Shown piece after piece: positions 36,771 to 49,500 of a stretch of DNA of 64,000 bases. This DNA comes from Aquila chrysaetos chrysaetos (lineage: Eukaryota > Chordata > Aves > Accipitriformes > Accipitridae), in NCBI RefSeq assembly GCF_900496995.4, contig NC_044022.1, forward strand, positions 19,978,938 through 20,042,937, written 5' to 3'. The translations under genes were made by a program, and so were the position numbers. The notes under the pieces are model-generated. The model was not told the DNA's origin. It worked only from the letters and a program-made list of their open reading frames with translations, and ran no database searches. The first letter of the stretch is position 1; the number at the start of each line of letters is the position of its first letter.

Positions 36771-37037
36771 CAGTTGCGGTCTCGGCGGAAAGGCGGGATC
36801 GCGCGGGCCACCAATCAGGGCTGCGGGCGGTGAGGGAAGGCGGTAGGAAGAGGCGCGGCGGGTTAGGAGCAGGGGAGTAGGGAAACGCAACCAATTGCGA
36901 GTCGGGACGCCGGGGTGAGAGCGGGGCTTTAGGGCAGGAGCCAATCGGGGGAGGCGGAGGGCGGCGCTAGCCAATTAGAGGCCGCCGTCGCGGTGGGCGA
37001 GCCAATCGCGAGCTGAGCAGAGGGGACGCCAGCCAAT
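36675..37037 (+). promoter_or_regulatory. Array of eight same-strand CCAAT boxes (NF-Y-type)
   Basis: CCAAT pentamers on the + strand start at 36675, 36735, 36811, 36891, 36941, 36971, 37002 and 37033. Most have purines before and CGG, CAG or GGG-type bases after, as in NF-Y sites. The last four are spaced 30, 31 and 31 bases, close to three helical turns. The cluster ends roughly 50-100 bases before the inferred start of transcription, the normal place for NF-Y sites. Confidence 0.75.
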
Positions 37038-37378
37038 CGGGGCGCAGCCAGCGAACAAAAGGGGCTTTCCAAGCCGCCGGCCCCTTTCCTGAGAACAATT
37101 TCACATGACGCAACGGTTGGAGGAAGAGGTTTGCGAACCGTAGCCGCCGCCGCCATTTTGTGAGCGTTGAGACTGAGTCGGCGGCGGCTGAAGGAGCGGC
37201 AGCGCGAACGGCAGCACCACAGCCAGCGGGAGCCGCAGCCCGGAGGATGCGGTAGAGGAGCCCAGCGGCAGCGGCGGGGGGGGGCGGCATCGCTCGGCGG
37301 CGGCGGCGGCAGGGGATCGCGGGGAGGGGGCTCTCGGTCGGTGGGTCGGGTCCTGGTGCGGGCCCCGGTCGGAGAAGC

Positions 37379-37567
37379 ATGTCGGCCCCGGAGAGCAGCG
37401 CTGGTAGCAGCGAGGCCCGGGAGGACGCGTGCCGCGATTACCAGTCGTCGCTGGAGGACCTGACGTTCAACAGCAAGCCGCACATCAACATGCTGACCAT
37501 CCTGGCCGAGGAGAACGTGCCCTTCGCCAAGGACATCGTCTCCCTGATCGAGGCGCAAATCGCCAAG
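37379..37567 (+). CDS. PCF11: PCF11 exon 1 (start codon, first half of CID)
   Basis: 63 codons from ATG 37379; phase 0 at the end. It encodes the acidic N terminus and first CID helices, including SLEDLTFNSKPHINMLT. The donor is AAG|GTTTTT, far from the consensus GTRAGT. If the intron is retained the frame ends at 37636, giving an 85-residue truncated product. Confidence 0.95.
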
Positions 37568-40500
37568 GTTTTTATATTCCACCGACTACTACTCCTACCT
37601 ATACTGCTGGGGGGACCGGCCGGGGCAGCGGGCTAGGGCGGCCTCGGGGGCTAGGAGGAAGGGCGCGGGGGAGATGGCCCCCGGGCGGAGCCGGGCAGAG
37701 GGGCGGCAGGAGGAGGAGGAGGGTAGAAGGGACAGGGAGAGACGGCGAAGCAGCGAGGGCGAGAGACGGAAACAGGGCGAGAGAGAGGGGGAGGCTGGGG
37801 GCGAGGCAGCGGGCCGGATGGGGCGAGGAGGCCAGTGGCGGGGTGGGTATGGCCGGGCTCTGGGCGGCGGCCGGCGAGGCAGCGGGGCTCAGGGGCCGTG
37901 GAGGTAGTTGGGGGGGGGGGGGGGGGGGCGAGCGGAGGGAGCAGGACTCCGACGGAGCTGGATGGAGGGTGCTGGGGACTCGGGGCGGGGAGGGGAGCGC
38001 CCCGGCCGGGGCAGTGGGGAGAGGGCCAGGAGGCTGCGGGCGCTGTGGGGGAAGCAGGCGGAGGGGAAGCGTGTCTTAGGTGGGATCAGGGAGCACGGGG
38101 CGAGGCGTCGGGGGCTCCTCCTTCCATCGCTGAGCTTAAGGCTGCTGCTTCTACCCTCCACCCCACAGGGAGCAGGGGACTCGAGGGAGGGGAACAGCCC
38201 CCACACCACCCCGTTCGTAGCAGGGGGGAGGGTTTGGGACTCGCCCCACCAAAAGCTCTGGGAGGGCAGCGTGGCTCGCGATTTAAGCCCCGTGTAAATA
38301 CCAGACACAACATGGCGGCCTGGCAGTGACTGGGCAGCAGCACCTCGCCCTTGTAGCTGGGCTTTCCCCCTACATGGAGCCAGGATTCAGTGTCTCGAAT
38401 CTGGTGTCTAAACCCTTGTATTTAGCGATTTCGACAGCAGGCGAATATTGCGATCACTAGAGAGGGCCTGACTGGGAGATACTGTGGAGGGTTGGGTTTT
38501 TTTGGGGGGTAGTTTAAAGGAATAAAAATAAGGTTAAGTTTATAGCACGCAAATTGTCCACTTCTGAAGGGCTAAATATAATGACTTTTAAGTATCAGTT
38601 AAGGCTATTTTCCCAGTGCGGTCCCTGTGAGGTATTATTTTGCCGGGGGTGGGCACCCTTATGTTATAGAAAAGTTTGTGGGTGAAAGGTGATCATCTGT
38701 TCTGGATAGAAAATTGTGTGTGGTGGTGATGGGGGTTGTTTTGCTCTGCCTGATTAGAGAAAATTCTGTGGGCTTGGGATAATCTGTTTGGATTTCAGGT
38801 GATCTGTGCCCTGAGTAATGCTAGCGTTGTGTGCGTATTTAATTTATTTTGGCTAGAGAAGTTTATTGGTTGAGGATGGGGAAGAAGAAATTCTCCCTGA
38901 CTGTAGAAACTGCAGCAGCCTGTAGGATCCTAACATGGCGTCTGAAAGGCACATGATATAAAAAGAAGGGAAAGAGGAGGCTCCCTCTGAGCCCAACCCA
39001 GGCAGTTGCTGACATCAGTCAGCCACAGCACATGGATGGGGGTTTACAGTACCTTTTTAACAAGAGCATTTTGTAAGAAAAGGGTTCTTCTTTCAATCCC
39101 CCCCCTATTCGTGCCAGTCACCCCTCCCCCGTTGTTTCCCTTGCTCCCTCTGATCTCAGGTGTTCAAAGGCTTTTTTCCTTTGGCTTTAAATCGTGGTTT
39201 ATAATGGTGAGAATTGTACTATCTTAATGATGGGGAGGGAAGGATCTCTTAAGTTATTTAATCTATCTTTCTATCAATGCAGGATGGCTTTTTAGTGTTC
39301 CACAGACCTCTTCCAGTCTAGTTTTAAATGCTGCCAGTGGCTGAGTTTGGCCATTCCTTGGGGAGGTGACCTCATAATCTAATAGATCTCACCATTATAT
39401 CTCCTAAAGGGCAGTGGATGTGTATAAAATGATTTGTGATAAATATCAATGCTGTCAAATTTTTTTTTTTTTTTCATTTCTGGGTGATTTAGAGCCTGCC
39501 CTGAAGTGTGTTTTTTTTAAAGATGTCTTAAATCCTGTATCAATGGTTAGTTTTACCTAGTTACTGTTTGTGACTGTGGTTTATTCAAGGCAAGTTTTTA
39601 GTTGTTTCTGGGAAAGTGATCTCCTTTACTAAGCCACTTTTAAAAAGTGTTGCCTGGAGACAGTTTGTTTAGTGTAAAACTTGAGTGGTCTGCTTTACAA
39701 TTTAATAAATGGTTCTGAAATGTGTGACTGGTATTATAAAATTTGTAAATAAAAAGTGTGAAATATGTATTTGTCTTTTTATTTACCATTGTATAGTGCA
39801 GAATTTGTTTCCAAGACCCATTTTGTATACAAGGTTGGTTTTTTTTTAAAACAAATTTTTGCACGAGTTTGTGACTTGGGGTTCAATTGCCAGATATGAT
39901 TTTAAACTTGAAATCTTTTAGGAAACTAATAAAAAAGAGCCACACATTTCCAACGGTAGCTTTTCTACATTATTTGAAGGAACAGTGGGAATTCTGTAAT
40001 GAAGTCTTTAATATTATGCTGATGAGCTCAGAGTTAGCGTTCTTCTGTGTTCTGGTGATTATGCGGCGCCTCCCTGCCTTTTGGTTAGTGTCATGTGGGC
40101 ACCTTTCTTGCTAGGGGATACTGTATAGACCACCTGAAAACAAAATACATTCAAGTCTGGGATTCCCTTTTGTGGTTATTGGAATATGCACTAGATACCT
40201 TGACATGATAAACATTTCCAGAAGAGGAGACTTAAATATTCCAACCATATTTAAGTCATGGTTCTTAAAATGTGACACCTGAGTATCTTATATTTGAAGC
40301 AGGGTATGCTGCTGAGCTTCTGATTCTGTGCTGTAGTTTGAAGTAGGCTTCCTTACTAGATTACGGTGCTTCCATGTGTGATTACTTCTAACAGTCTGAT
40401 GCATAATGAAAGTGACAGTTAAACTTGTCACAGTGCCTTTGCTACTAAGTGATTCCCCAGCATCTCAAACTTGAAGCTTAGCTAAGTATTATGAGCTACT

Positions 40501-43500
40501 TCCATACATTGGTGGAATGGAAGAATATGACATACTGTGTCAGTAGCTCCTGGGCATAGGTACTTCTGAGACAGCTCTTTGTTTCCATAACAGCTGACTT
40601 TAAAAGTCAGAAATGGTGCACTGTCCTTTCTAATAAAGGCAGGCATTCAGAACTTAAAAGTTAGTGGTTTTAATGTGCCATTGTGCAGACTGCTTTAAAG
40701 AAGAAACCAGTATTCCACAGACATTTTAATATTAAGTAGCTGTAGACCCACAGTCTTTGTTTTTTGAGGCTAGAGAGATGCATTTATTCTAACACTGTTG
40801 CATATTAGCTTGTTTACAGCTCAGTATTACATTGTAGTGTGAGATAGGCTTTTAATGTGCTGCAGTTAGTTAACTGCATTTTTCTGTTGTCTTATGTATA
40901 AAATACACCACCTGCCTGTTTTTACTTTTTTTCAATATGCTCAAAGGCAGTGACACCCTCCCCCCCCCCCGCCCCACAACTAACAAGGAATTCTACCCTC
41001 TTCAATATTAAGTTTCAGGTCACAGTAAATTAATACACATTTAAGGGCGAGGAGACATTGCGATTTACCCATATAAAAATATTGTTGACTTGGTGCCCTT
41101 CTGTGAACCACCTTAAAGGGGAAGGAATTAAATCTAAAATTGTAAAGCAAGAGCACTTCCACACACTTGTCTGGACAACGGGGCTGCGAAGTAAGGTGTC
41201 GTTAATTAACCGAGTAGCCTATCCTGTTGAAAATGAGCAGTGAGTGAAGTTATTCTGGTTTTATCCTGAGCTTACAGGATGGTGAACAGGACTTAAAGTA
41301 TTATGAGTGGATGCTCTTCTAAGGGGATCACGGTCAACACACGGCTTGTGGTGGTGTCTTTCATGTTGTCCTCTTCAACAAGTCTGTGTACTTGCTGATG
41401 TTTTCTGGAACTTTGCTGTGCCTTCTGCTTTGTGAAAGCCAACGGTGGGCATTAAAATCACCTTGATTTGGGCCAGTAGTGCTTTGTGTACGTTAGAAGT
41501 CGCTGTAGCGGTCCAGCGTCACCACACTTCTATCGCACAAACTTGCTACAAGTTTTTTGAAAATGGATTTTAAAAAAAACCCCCAAACAACAAAAACCAA
41601 GCCTTCTCTTGTAGCAAAGATGTGTCCAGAGTTTGAAGACTCCCTTCTGTGAAAATCATGGTTGCAGTTCCTGAGCTTGTCTGTGTATTTACCTGGTCGA
41701 CTAGATGGTTGAGTTTTGTCTGCATTTTGAACTTTGTTCTGACTGTGCATTTTTGCATGCACTCTGGAAATCTGAACTGTCACTATCTACAAGTGCCAAG
41801 AGAGAATGGGACTCCTTGCTCTGTCCGTTTGGATTACAGTGAAATATTTGTGACCTATTCTGCGTGTAGTTTATGAAAAGACTGTTGGTACTCGACACGT
41901 AATCTACGGCTGCAGAAGTTCACTAATTTGGGCTGTTTGCCAGAAGTCTGATTTGTGTTCTGTGAAATCCAGAAAAACAAGCATTCAGGAGGTTTGAATT
42001 GCGAACTATTTTTTAGAAGTTCCTTGAAGTGCTAACGATGGTTTCCTGCTAACTTAAAGTTACTTTCTCAAGTGGGTTTTGAAAGGTTACGCTCAGTACA
42101 CTAGCGGCAATACTGTCTTGTGGGCTGCTTTTTTCTTCTTTTTTTTTTTTCCCCCCCTTTTTCCAAAGCTTTGATACGCAAACAAAATAATCTAAGGTGT
42201 TCCTTTTTTATGTGATAGACCCACTGCGTTATACTTTGAACTGAGTATCGATTTTCCAGATTAAGTTTTTGTATAAACAAAAAATCCCAAGCCAAATCCC
42301 TTGGTGTTTATAGTGGCAACCAAAAAGAGAGGTCTGTATTTCTGGGATTGGTAATCCCTTTATTTAAAAAGCTTAAAATATGTTTTTGTTGTACTAAACT
42401 TCTCAGTTTCTTTTTATTACTCCAGGCTCCTGCATCAGAGAAGCTCCCTGTTATGTACCTTATGGATTCCATTGTCAAGAATGTGGGAAGAGAATATCTT
42501 ACTGCATTTACTAAAAACCTAGTTGCAACATTTATTTGTGTATTTGAAAAGGTATATACACTTTCAGAAAAGTTCTGTATTCTAAGCAAAATTTGTTCCT
42601 GGTAAAATAAATACATGCTTTCAGTTTTGGGTTTTCTTGGGTGGTGAACTATACAAATTGATTGTTTTTTATAAATCTCAGTATTGTATCTATACTGTGG
42701 AGGATTATTCCTGCTGCTATCAAGCATGAAAGTTACATGTTAGCTGAAAGATGCAAAGTCTTATTTAATTTAATTTGGTTCATAACCATCTGTAATTTTC
42801 CTATCCAGGCAAGATTTTACTAACAGTATTTTGGTTACCGATTGCTTACCTGGATGGACTTTTTGTAATGTATAAACCAATTAATTATGAATTGTTGGTT
42901 TGTTTTTGAGATAGTCTTTATGCCAAGAATAGACTGAGAATCAGTTTCTTGTGGATTTCTCAGAGCTTCTCTCTCTGTAGTTAGATTTGTCTGATTTATT
43001 TAATTCGTGATGTGCAAAATGAGTGCTTAAACTGTGAAGAGTGAATAGCACTGACACCTTATTCTCTCCTGGTGGTCTGTGATTTGAAAAAAATGCTGGT
43101 CGGGGGAAAGGGTCTTAGAATGTATTGCTATATTACATTACAAACACGTGTTTAATTTCATTCAACGTTGAAAGCTGCTGCCATATCTTTTAATTTTTGC
43201 TCTTAATCTTTAAACACAGTGAAGCAATTGTGCGTATTCCTCAGTGAGAAAGGCAAATCATAGTCCAGTTTTTGGAAGGCTGGGCTTGAATGGGTTAAGT
43301 TGGATCAGAAATGAAGGGTTAAATTCTGTGGTTTCCTGTATGCTGTAAGAAAGCGGCATCTCATATGAATGAGATGAATGGAGCTTTTGCGTATTTATCT
43401 ACCATTACATATCAGCGAGGATCTGAGATCCCAGTATGCTTTATACGTGGTTTTCAGATGTAAAATGCATGATGAAATAAGGAATAGATTGTAATAATGA

Positions 43501-46500
43501 CCATAGAAGACTTAAACTCCTGTGTGTAGAGTAGATAGATAGGTAGACGCTTACTTGTTTTTCAGTACTAGATTGTGAATGTTCTTTTACTGAGTTGCAT
43601 TTAATGTTGCAGCTGAAGCTCTGGATAATAACTAATTTTCAGAGTTTTATAGGTTAACTGTCTACTAAGCTAACTAGAAATATTTAATTAATGTGTATTA
43701 ATTAAATGTGTAAAGTAGCAGTCACTTCTAATAGCTTAATTGGTCGTGTTAAAAGATGCAAGTAGAATTCCAACACTGACATTGTTAAAAATTTTGTTTT
43801 ATCAGTAAATGGTCACTAAGGTATCTTTAGACACTTGATGAAGTCAGAAACTTCTGCTCAGTCATTTCTGCACCTTTTGCAGTGAACTTCATACCCTCTC
43901 ATTGAAAATTGTATAGAGGCACCCCCCAAGTAGCTAAGTATGAATTATTTTTGTCGAAGTTCCTGCTCCTCCCTGGAAGAACCTCCAAACTTTACAGACT
44001 ATTCTTTGTCTTGCTGTAACATCTTAAAAATGAAACTGCAGCAAAACCCATCTACATAGTCAATGATTGAATTGGGATATTGACATTAGGACAGCTGCAT
44101 ATGTTTTGTCCTCAAATGTTTTTCATTTATTGTTTAATTGAACTACTCAAGTTATAAGATGACCTAAATTTTGCTTTACTGTAAATGTCTAACTTACCTG
44201 TCATGAGATAATCCAAACTAATTGTTTGTGAAGAGGTAAAATGGGCACTGGTCCTACAAGTATGCTTGATCTGTGGCTCACAGATGGGTCTAATTTTGCA
44301 GCTGGACTGAAATATAATTGACTTCATTTTAGCTAATACCCTTTTTGTTGCATTTGTTGGAAAAAAAAAATCCTTCAGTGACTAAACAGCTGAGCAAAAC
44401 ACCTTTTCTGTTCACAAAGTTTGTTGTTTCCTGATTTGTTTATCATTGTTACACTCCATTCAGCGCAAACACTTTAATAATGTATTGTCTCAGAGGCTGT
44501 TGCCTTTCAATATTTTTGTTACTGTATTTTTTCCACAGAAATTGGGCAAGTAAAATGAGAATTTTGGTAATGGAAAAGTTGAAAGAAAATTCTCAGAGAA
44601 TGGTAATACACAATAAAACCTTCAAATGGCCTTGAAACAACAATTCTACATTTGAACTTCTGTTACTCATTCCGTTGGTATAGATGTATGATCTGCACTG
44701 CTTATAAATTCTGTATAGCAAGTTCAATGTGTTAAAATGGCAAACTGTTGATAGAAATAGGAAATAAATGAAATCTTAAGTTCTACAGAAAAGTTTAAGA
44801 AATTGTTTTATATTAACTTAACAAGCCATAGAATTGTTTTATTGTTTTAGGTGGATGAAAATACTAGGAAAAGTTTATTTAAATTACGCTCCACATGGGA
44901 TGATATTTTTCCTTTGAAGAAACTATATGCACTTGATGTCAGAGTCAACTCATTAGATCCTGCTTGGCCAATTAAACCTCTGCCCCCAAATGTGAATACT
45001 TCTAGCATCCATGTGAATCCTAAATTTTTAAATAAATCGGTAAGTCTTTATGCCTACTGTGTGAACAGATGGTAATACATGTAGTTTTCATTGTTTGTAT
45101 GCTGCTTTTTGACAATTTAGTATATTAAGAATGAAGTATCTGACGTTTGTAGACAGGTAAGAGGAATTTCCGAATTCAGAATATTTGATGGGTTTGGTTT
45201 TTATATTTCAAAACTGTATTCTAGATTTTTGGAACACTGATTAACTTATATTAAATCATGTATACCTGTCACAGCAGGCAAATTCTAGTGGGGCAAAAGT
45301 TTCAAATTGTTTTAGTTCTATTTTGCATTAAAAATGCAATTTATAACTGCTATACAAACTAAGTCACAGTACTGGATCATGATAACGGTTCAAGGAGGTG
45401 GAGTTAGTTGATTCCATCAGGATTTTAAATGTAACTTTTTTTATTCTGTTTTTAGCCAGAGGAATCTACTGCACCTACCTCTGCTGTCACTTCTGGTGCC
45501 TCTACTCCTCCAGCTGTTCCTGAAATACAAAAGAATTTGACACAGGAGCAACTGATAAGGCAGCAATTGCTTGCAAAGCAAAAGCAGTTGTTAGAACTTC
45601 AGCAAAAAAAATTAGAGCTGGAGCTGGAACAAACTAAAGCACAGTTGGTGAGTAAGATAGTTAATGAAACTTTTGTAGTTGGGACTCACTTTCTTTTGGA
45701 CAGTACTTAGCTGTACTGGTAACTGCCATACATTATTTTTTCATCATGATAGAGAAGCGTAGCTATTTTAGGACTAGAGCAATGCAAGTTGATCTGGGGT
45801 TCCTGAACAGTATTTGTTACCTAAAAACCTTAAGGGTTACACTCAAAATAGAGGTAAAAAAAAGGTGAAGTTCTTGGTTTTCTGTTTTTAACTTCTCTCC
45901 AAAATGATGCCTGCCAATGATCCTTGTCTTCCACCTCTTCTTGCGGCTTACAGCAAACCAGGCTTTTCCAAATATATTTGCTCTTAGAGAACAAGGAAGC
46001 GTGATTGTTGGAAATAAAGGCAGTTTCCTCATTAGGTCAGGTTGGTTTGATGCCACCATCTGAAGATGGTGGTTAAGCTGTATTTTTTACATTCGTAATT
46101 GAAAGTCTTGCTATGTTGACAGTTAATGGTACCAAAATAAAGCATCTTTGCAGTGTAGAAATATGAAAATTGTATCGGATACTTGGCAGCTTAGTTGCCT
46201 TGAGCATGTGGAATATATAGAAAAACTAATGCTGTAATGAGAACATGTGCCTAAGTAACTTGTTTTGCAGTATTGACTTTGTAGTACTGATTTTGCATTA
46301 TATTGAATTTGATCTTTTGTAATGGTACTGCATTATTTTAACACTTGTGATTAGCAATTAATGGGTCATTTTGAGTTAAATGTTTGAATCTCATAACTTT
46401 CAAGACATTTCTATTTATACTTTTGGTTTTGAGACAGATTATGAGCATCTTGGGGTAGGAGTTATGTCATGCAGATTAATGCTGGGTTTTTTCCTATTTC

Positions 46501-49500
46501 AGGCTGTATCTCTTAGTGTTCAGCAAGGATCATCTACTATAGCTTCAGTTCCAGCACCTTCCAAGCAGCACATGTCTCCCACACCTCATATGACAGTTAA
46601 ACCACCTCATCAGACTGCTGTGCAATCCGAAAAAAACAAACCATCCCCAAGTCCTCCACTTCATGATCTCAAAATAGTAAATAGGGATCCTCGACTTAAT
46701 AGGATGGCTCAACATTCTTCTCATGCTAAAGATCAATCTCATAGGAAAGAATTTCCACCAAACACGACTAGTCAGTCTGATACCAAGGCAAACAAAACAA
46801 CACAGGCTGAAAAACAAAACTCAACAAAGCAAGAAAAATTGAAAGCAAGTGAAAAAACACAAAAGAAAGAACTTGACCAGTCAGATTCAAAATCTAAATC
46901 ACCATCCCCTTTGAAAAATAAGCTACCCAATGCTAAAGATACTAAAACCCAGGAATGTGAAAGCACAAAAGTATCTGAAATTAGTAAGCGGGATCCAAGA
47001 CTGAAAAGACACCTTCAAGATAAGTCAGAGGGCAAAGAGGAGGAGGTGAAAGAAAAGCGGAGAAGTACAGAGAAAAAAGAAAAAGAGGAACATAAGACAT
47101 GTGAACATAGACCAGTAGGCAGCAGAAATAAAGTGATTAATGGTGCTGTTCAGAAACAAGACACGACTACAGAGGAGTCAGAAAAACAGGGTGGAAAACA
47201 AGGGAGATCAAGTAATAGAAAACGGTCACGATCACGCTCTCCTAAGGCACGGTCACCATCTACACATTCTCCAAAAAGACGAGAGAGGAGATCACCCAAA
47301 AGAAGACTTAGGAGTTTGTCTCCCACTTCATCAACTCCTAAAATAGGAAAGATACGTCAGATAGGCCCTAAGCAGTCTCATGTTGAAGAAGGCACACAAG
47401 CAGCAAGAGATGAAAGAAATTCTAATAAGAGAAATGTTAAACAAGAGGTGCGAGATCCGAGGAGAGTGAAAAAAGCCCAAGAAGACAGGCCCCAAGAAGT
47501 GGCAAGCCAGCATTCTACAAAAGTGTCTCCTGATCCAAAGGAGAATGCAGAAAATTGGCAAGGATCCAAATCAGGCAAGAGGTGGAAATCTGGTTGGGAA
47601 GAAAATAAAAAGTAAGTTACTATCATTTAAACGACTTCTGTTTAAAGTCAGTGGAAATTCTACTGCTGACTTCAGTATAGTTGGTTTTGGGAGGCAATGT
47701 TCAGGTTGTTAAAATTGATAAGTTTAACTTACTTCTACTAGTGAAATATGGAAATGATACATACGTAGATTTTAAGGTGATAGTGCTGTTTTGCCATGAT
47801 CGGTTCTAATAGGGATGTAACAGTTATGTCCTGAATAGAGGAATAATCTCTATTTTAAATACATTCTTGCTTTCAGCTCACAGCAGAATGAAGAACACCA
47901 AGCACTTGGTAAATCCCCTCACCAAAGACACCGGGAAAACTGGCCTGCTGGCAAAGGAATTTTATCACCCCGAGCACCAAAGCAGCAGCACCGCTTAAGT
48001 GTGGATGCCAATTTACAGATCCCCAAAGAATTGACATCTGCAAGCAAGAGGGAATTACTTAAGAAGGTAATATTGGTAAATCTGTCTTCATAGAAGTATC
48101 CTGGGTATAGTTTGCTTTTCTCTTTGGAAGTCTAAACTTTTAACTTTATATTCTAGGCAAATGAACGTTTAACATCTGGTGAAATAACACAAGATGAGTT
48201 CCTCATGGTAGCTCATCAGATACGACAGCTGTTCCAATATCAGGAAGGAAAGCACAGATGTAATGTCTGGGATAACCCTACAGAAGAAAAATGTGGTTTG
48301 AAGAAGAAACCTCTTCTATCGGATGCAGAACTAACATATTATGAACATAAGGCTAAACTAAAAAGAACACAAGTTCAGCATTCATTGTCAAGGCTTGATC
48401 TGTTGGATCCTGATGATATTTTGGATTATCATATACCTGATGCATTGCTTTCTGGAATAGAATGTGAGCAAGCAAAAGCCAAGCGTGGAGTACAGTTCGA
48501 CAGAAAAGAACCATTTGGAGAAAGATCAAGGAGACACTCTCCTGTAAGTGGCACTAACAGACCTTTTGCCGATAACCTCTCACCACTTGAGAGTCGACGA
48601 AGACTTGAGGAACAAAATGCTACTAAAGGAGCAAGAGGTTCTAAGAACTTTGATCCGTACGACAGCTGGGGAGAGTCAGATGAATTTAGAGATGCTCTCA
48701 GACAACAGGGGAAAAGCACAACAGAGTTCCAGAAAATAGACGGTGATGCAATCTGCAGATTTGATAATCGTGAAGACAGACAGCTTCTTGGGCAAGCTGG
48801 TATGTGCTTTTCTTTATTTTAAATCTGTTAAGTAATTGGCAACATTTTAGTGAGTGGTTATCTGGTTTGTTCTGGGTTTTTTAGGTGTTCGAGAGGAACC
48901 AAGATCACCATTCAGTGAACGTTTCAAAAGAACTAGATATGAAGATCCAGAGAAAGCACCGTTTCCAGAAAGTCCAGGATCAAGATTTGGAAGCATTGAA
49001 GCAAAGCAGAGGATAAGTGCACTAATGGAAGACAGACCTCTATTTGATGGCTCACCTAGACAGGCTGCTGCAAGGGTTGGGGTAGATGGACAAGGAAGTC
49101 CTTTTGTTGATGGTCCTGCTGCTGGTTCAAGTTCCAGAATTGATGGGCCACCTGGACAGGCTGCTATGAGATTTGAGGGGCCTTTGGTGGGGGCTGGTGC
49201 CTCTCAGTTTGATGGACCACTAGCAGGAGCAGGGGGAGCTGGACCCCTAAGATTTGATGGGCCACCAGGGCAGCTGGCAGGGGCCCTGAGGTTTGAAGGA
49301 CCCCCAGGACAAGTTGGTGGAGGAGGTCCACTGAGGTTTGAGGGACCTCTTGGGCAGATAGGTGGGCCTTTGCGATTCGAGGGGCCTGCAGGGCAGCCTG
49401 TAGGTGGTCCTAGATTTGAAGGACCTGGGGTTGGTCTCAGGTTTGAGGGTCCCCGTGGTCAGCCTTCAGGTGGTCTCAGGTTTGAGGGACCTCACGGTCA

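Larger units (their letters stand above)
36100..38330. promoter_or_regulatory. PCF11: CpG island spanning the PCF11 promoter and first exon
   Basis: About 2.2 kb of dense GC and CpG around exon 1. Upstream are eight CCAAT boxes, GC-box-like GGGCGG elements, and two tandem repeats. A YY1-type motif GCCGCCATTTTG at 37149-37160 lies where such motifs usually sit, just downstream of the transcription start. I infer initiation near 37050-37150. No TATA box is evident. Long opposite-strand frames in this island are composition artefacts. Confidence 0.85.
37568..42425 (+). other. PCF11: PCF11 intron 1
   Basis: 4.9 kb, the longest intron. It starts inside the CpG island with a 19-G run at 37910-37928. 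Further in there are a possible old LINE remnant (39240-39420), a strong internal poly(A) site (39704-39775), an 11-C run followed by GCCCC at 40960-40975, and a T/C-rich tract near 42135-42160. The acceptor is a normal pyrimidine-rich TTACTCCAG. Confidence 0.9.

Noticed and set aside
36074-36974. Long minus-strand frames (246, 168 and 187 residues) upstream of PCF11
   Set aside because: They read through the CpG island and its tandem repeats with Pro/Arg-rich, repeat-derived sequence. No start context or family resemblance supports a divergent gene.
37429-38329. Gly/Arg-rich plus-strand frames after PCF11 exon 1
   Set aside because: They lie in the wrong frame across exon 1 and into intron 1 and reflect G-rich composition only.
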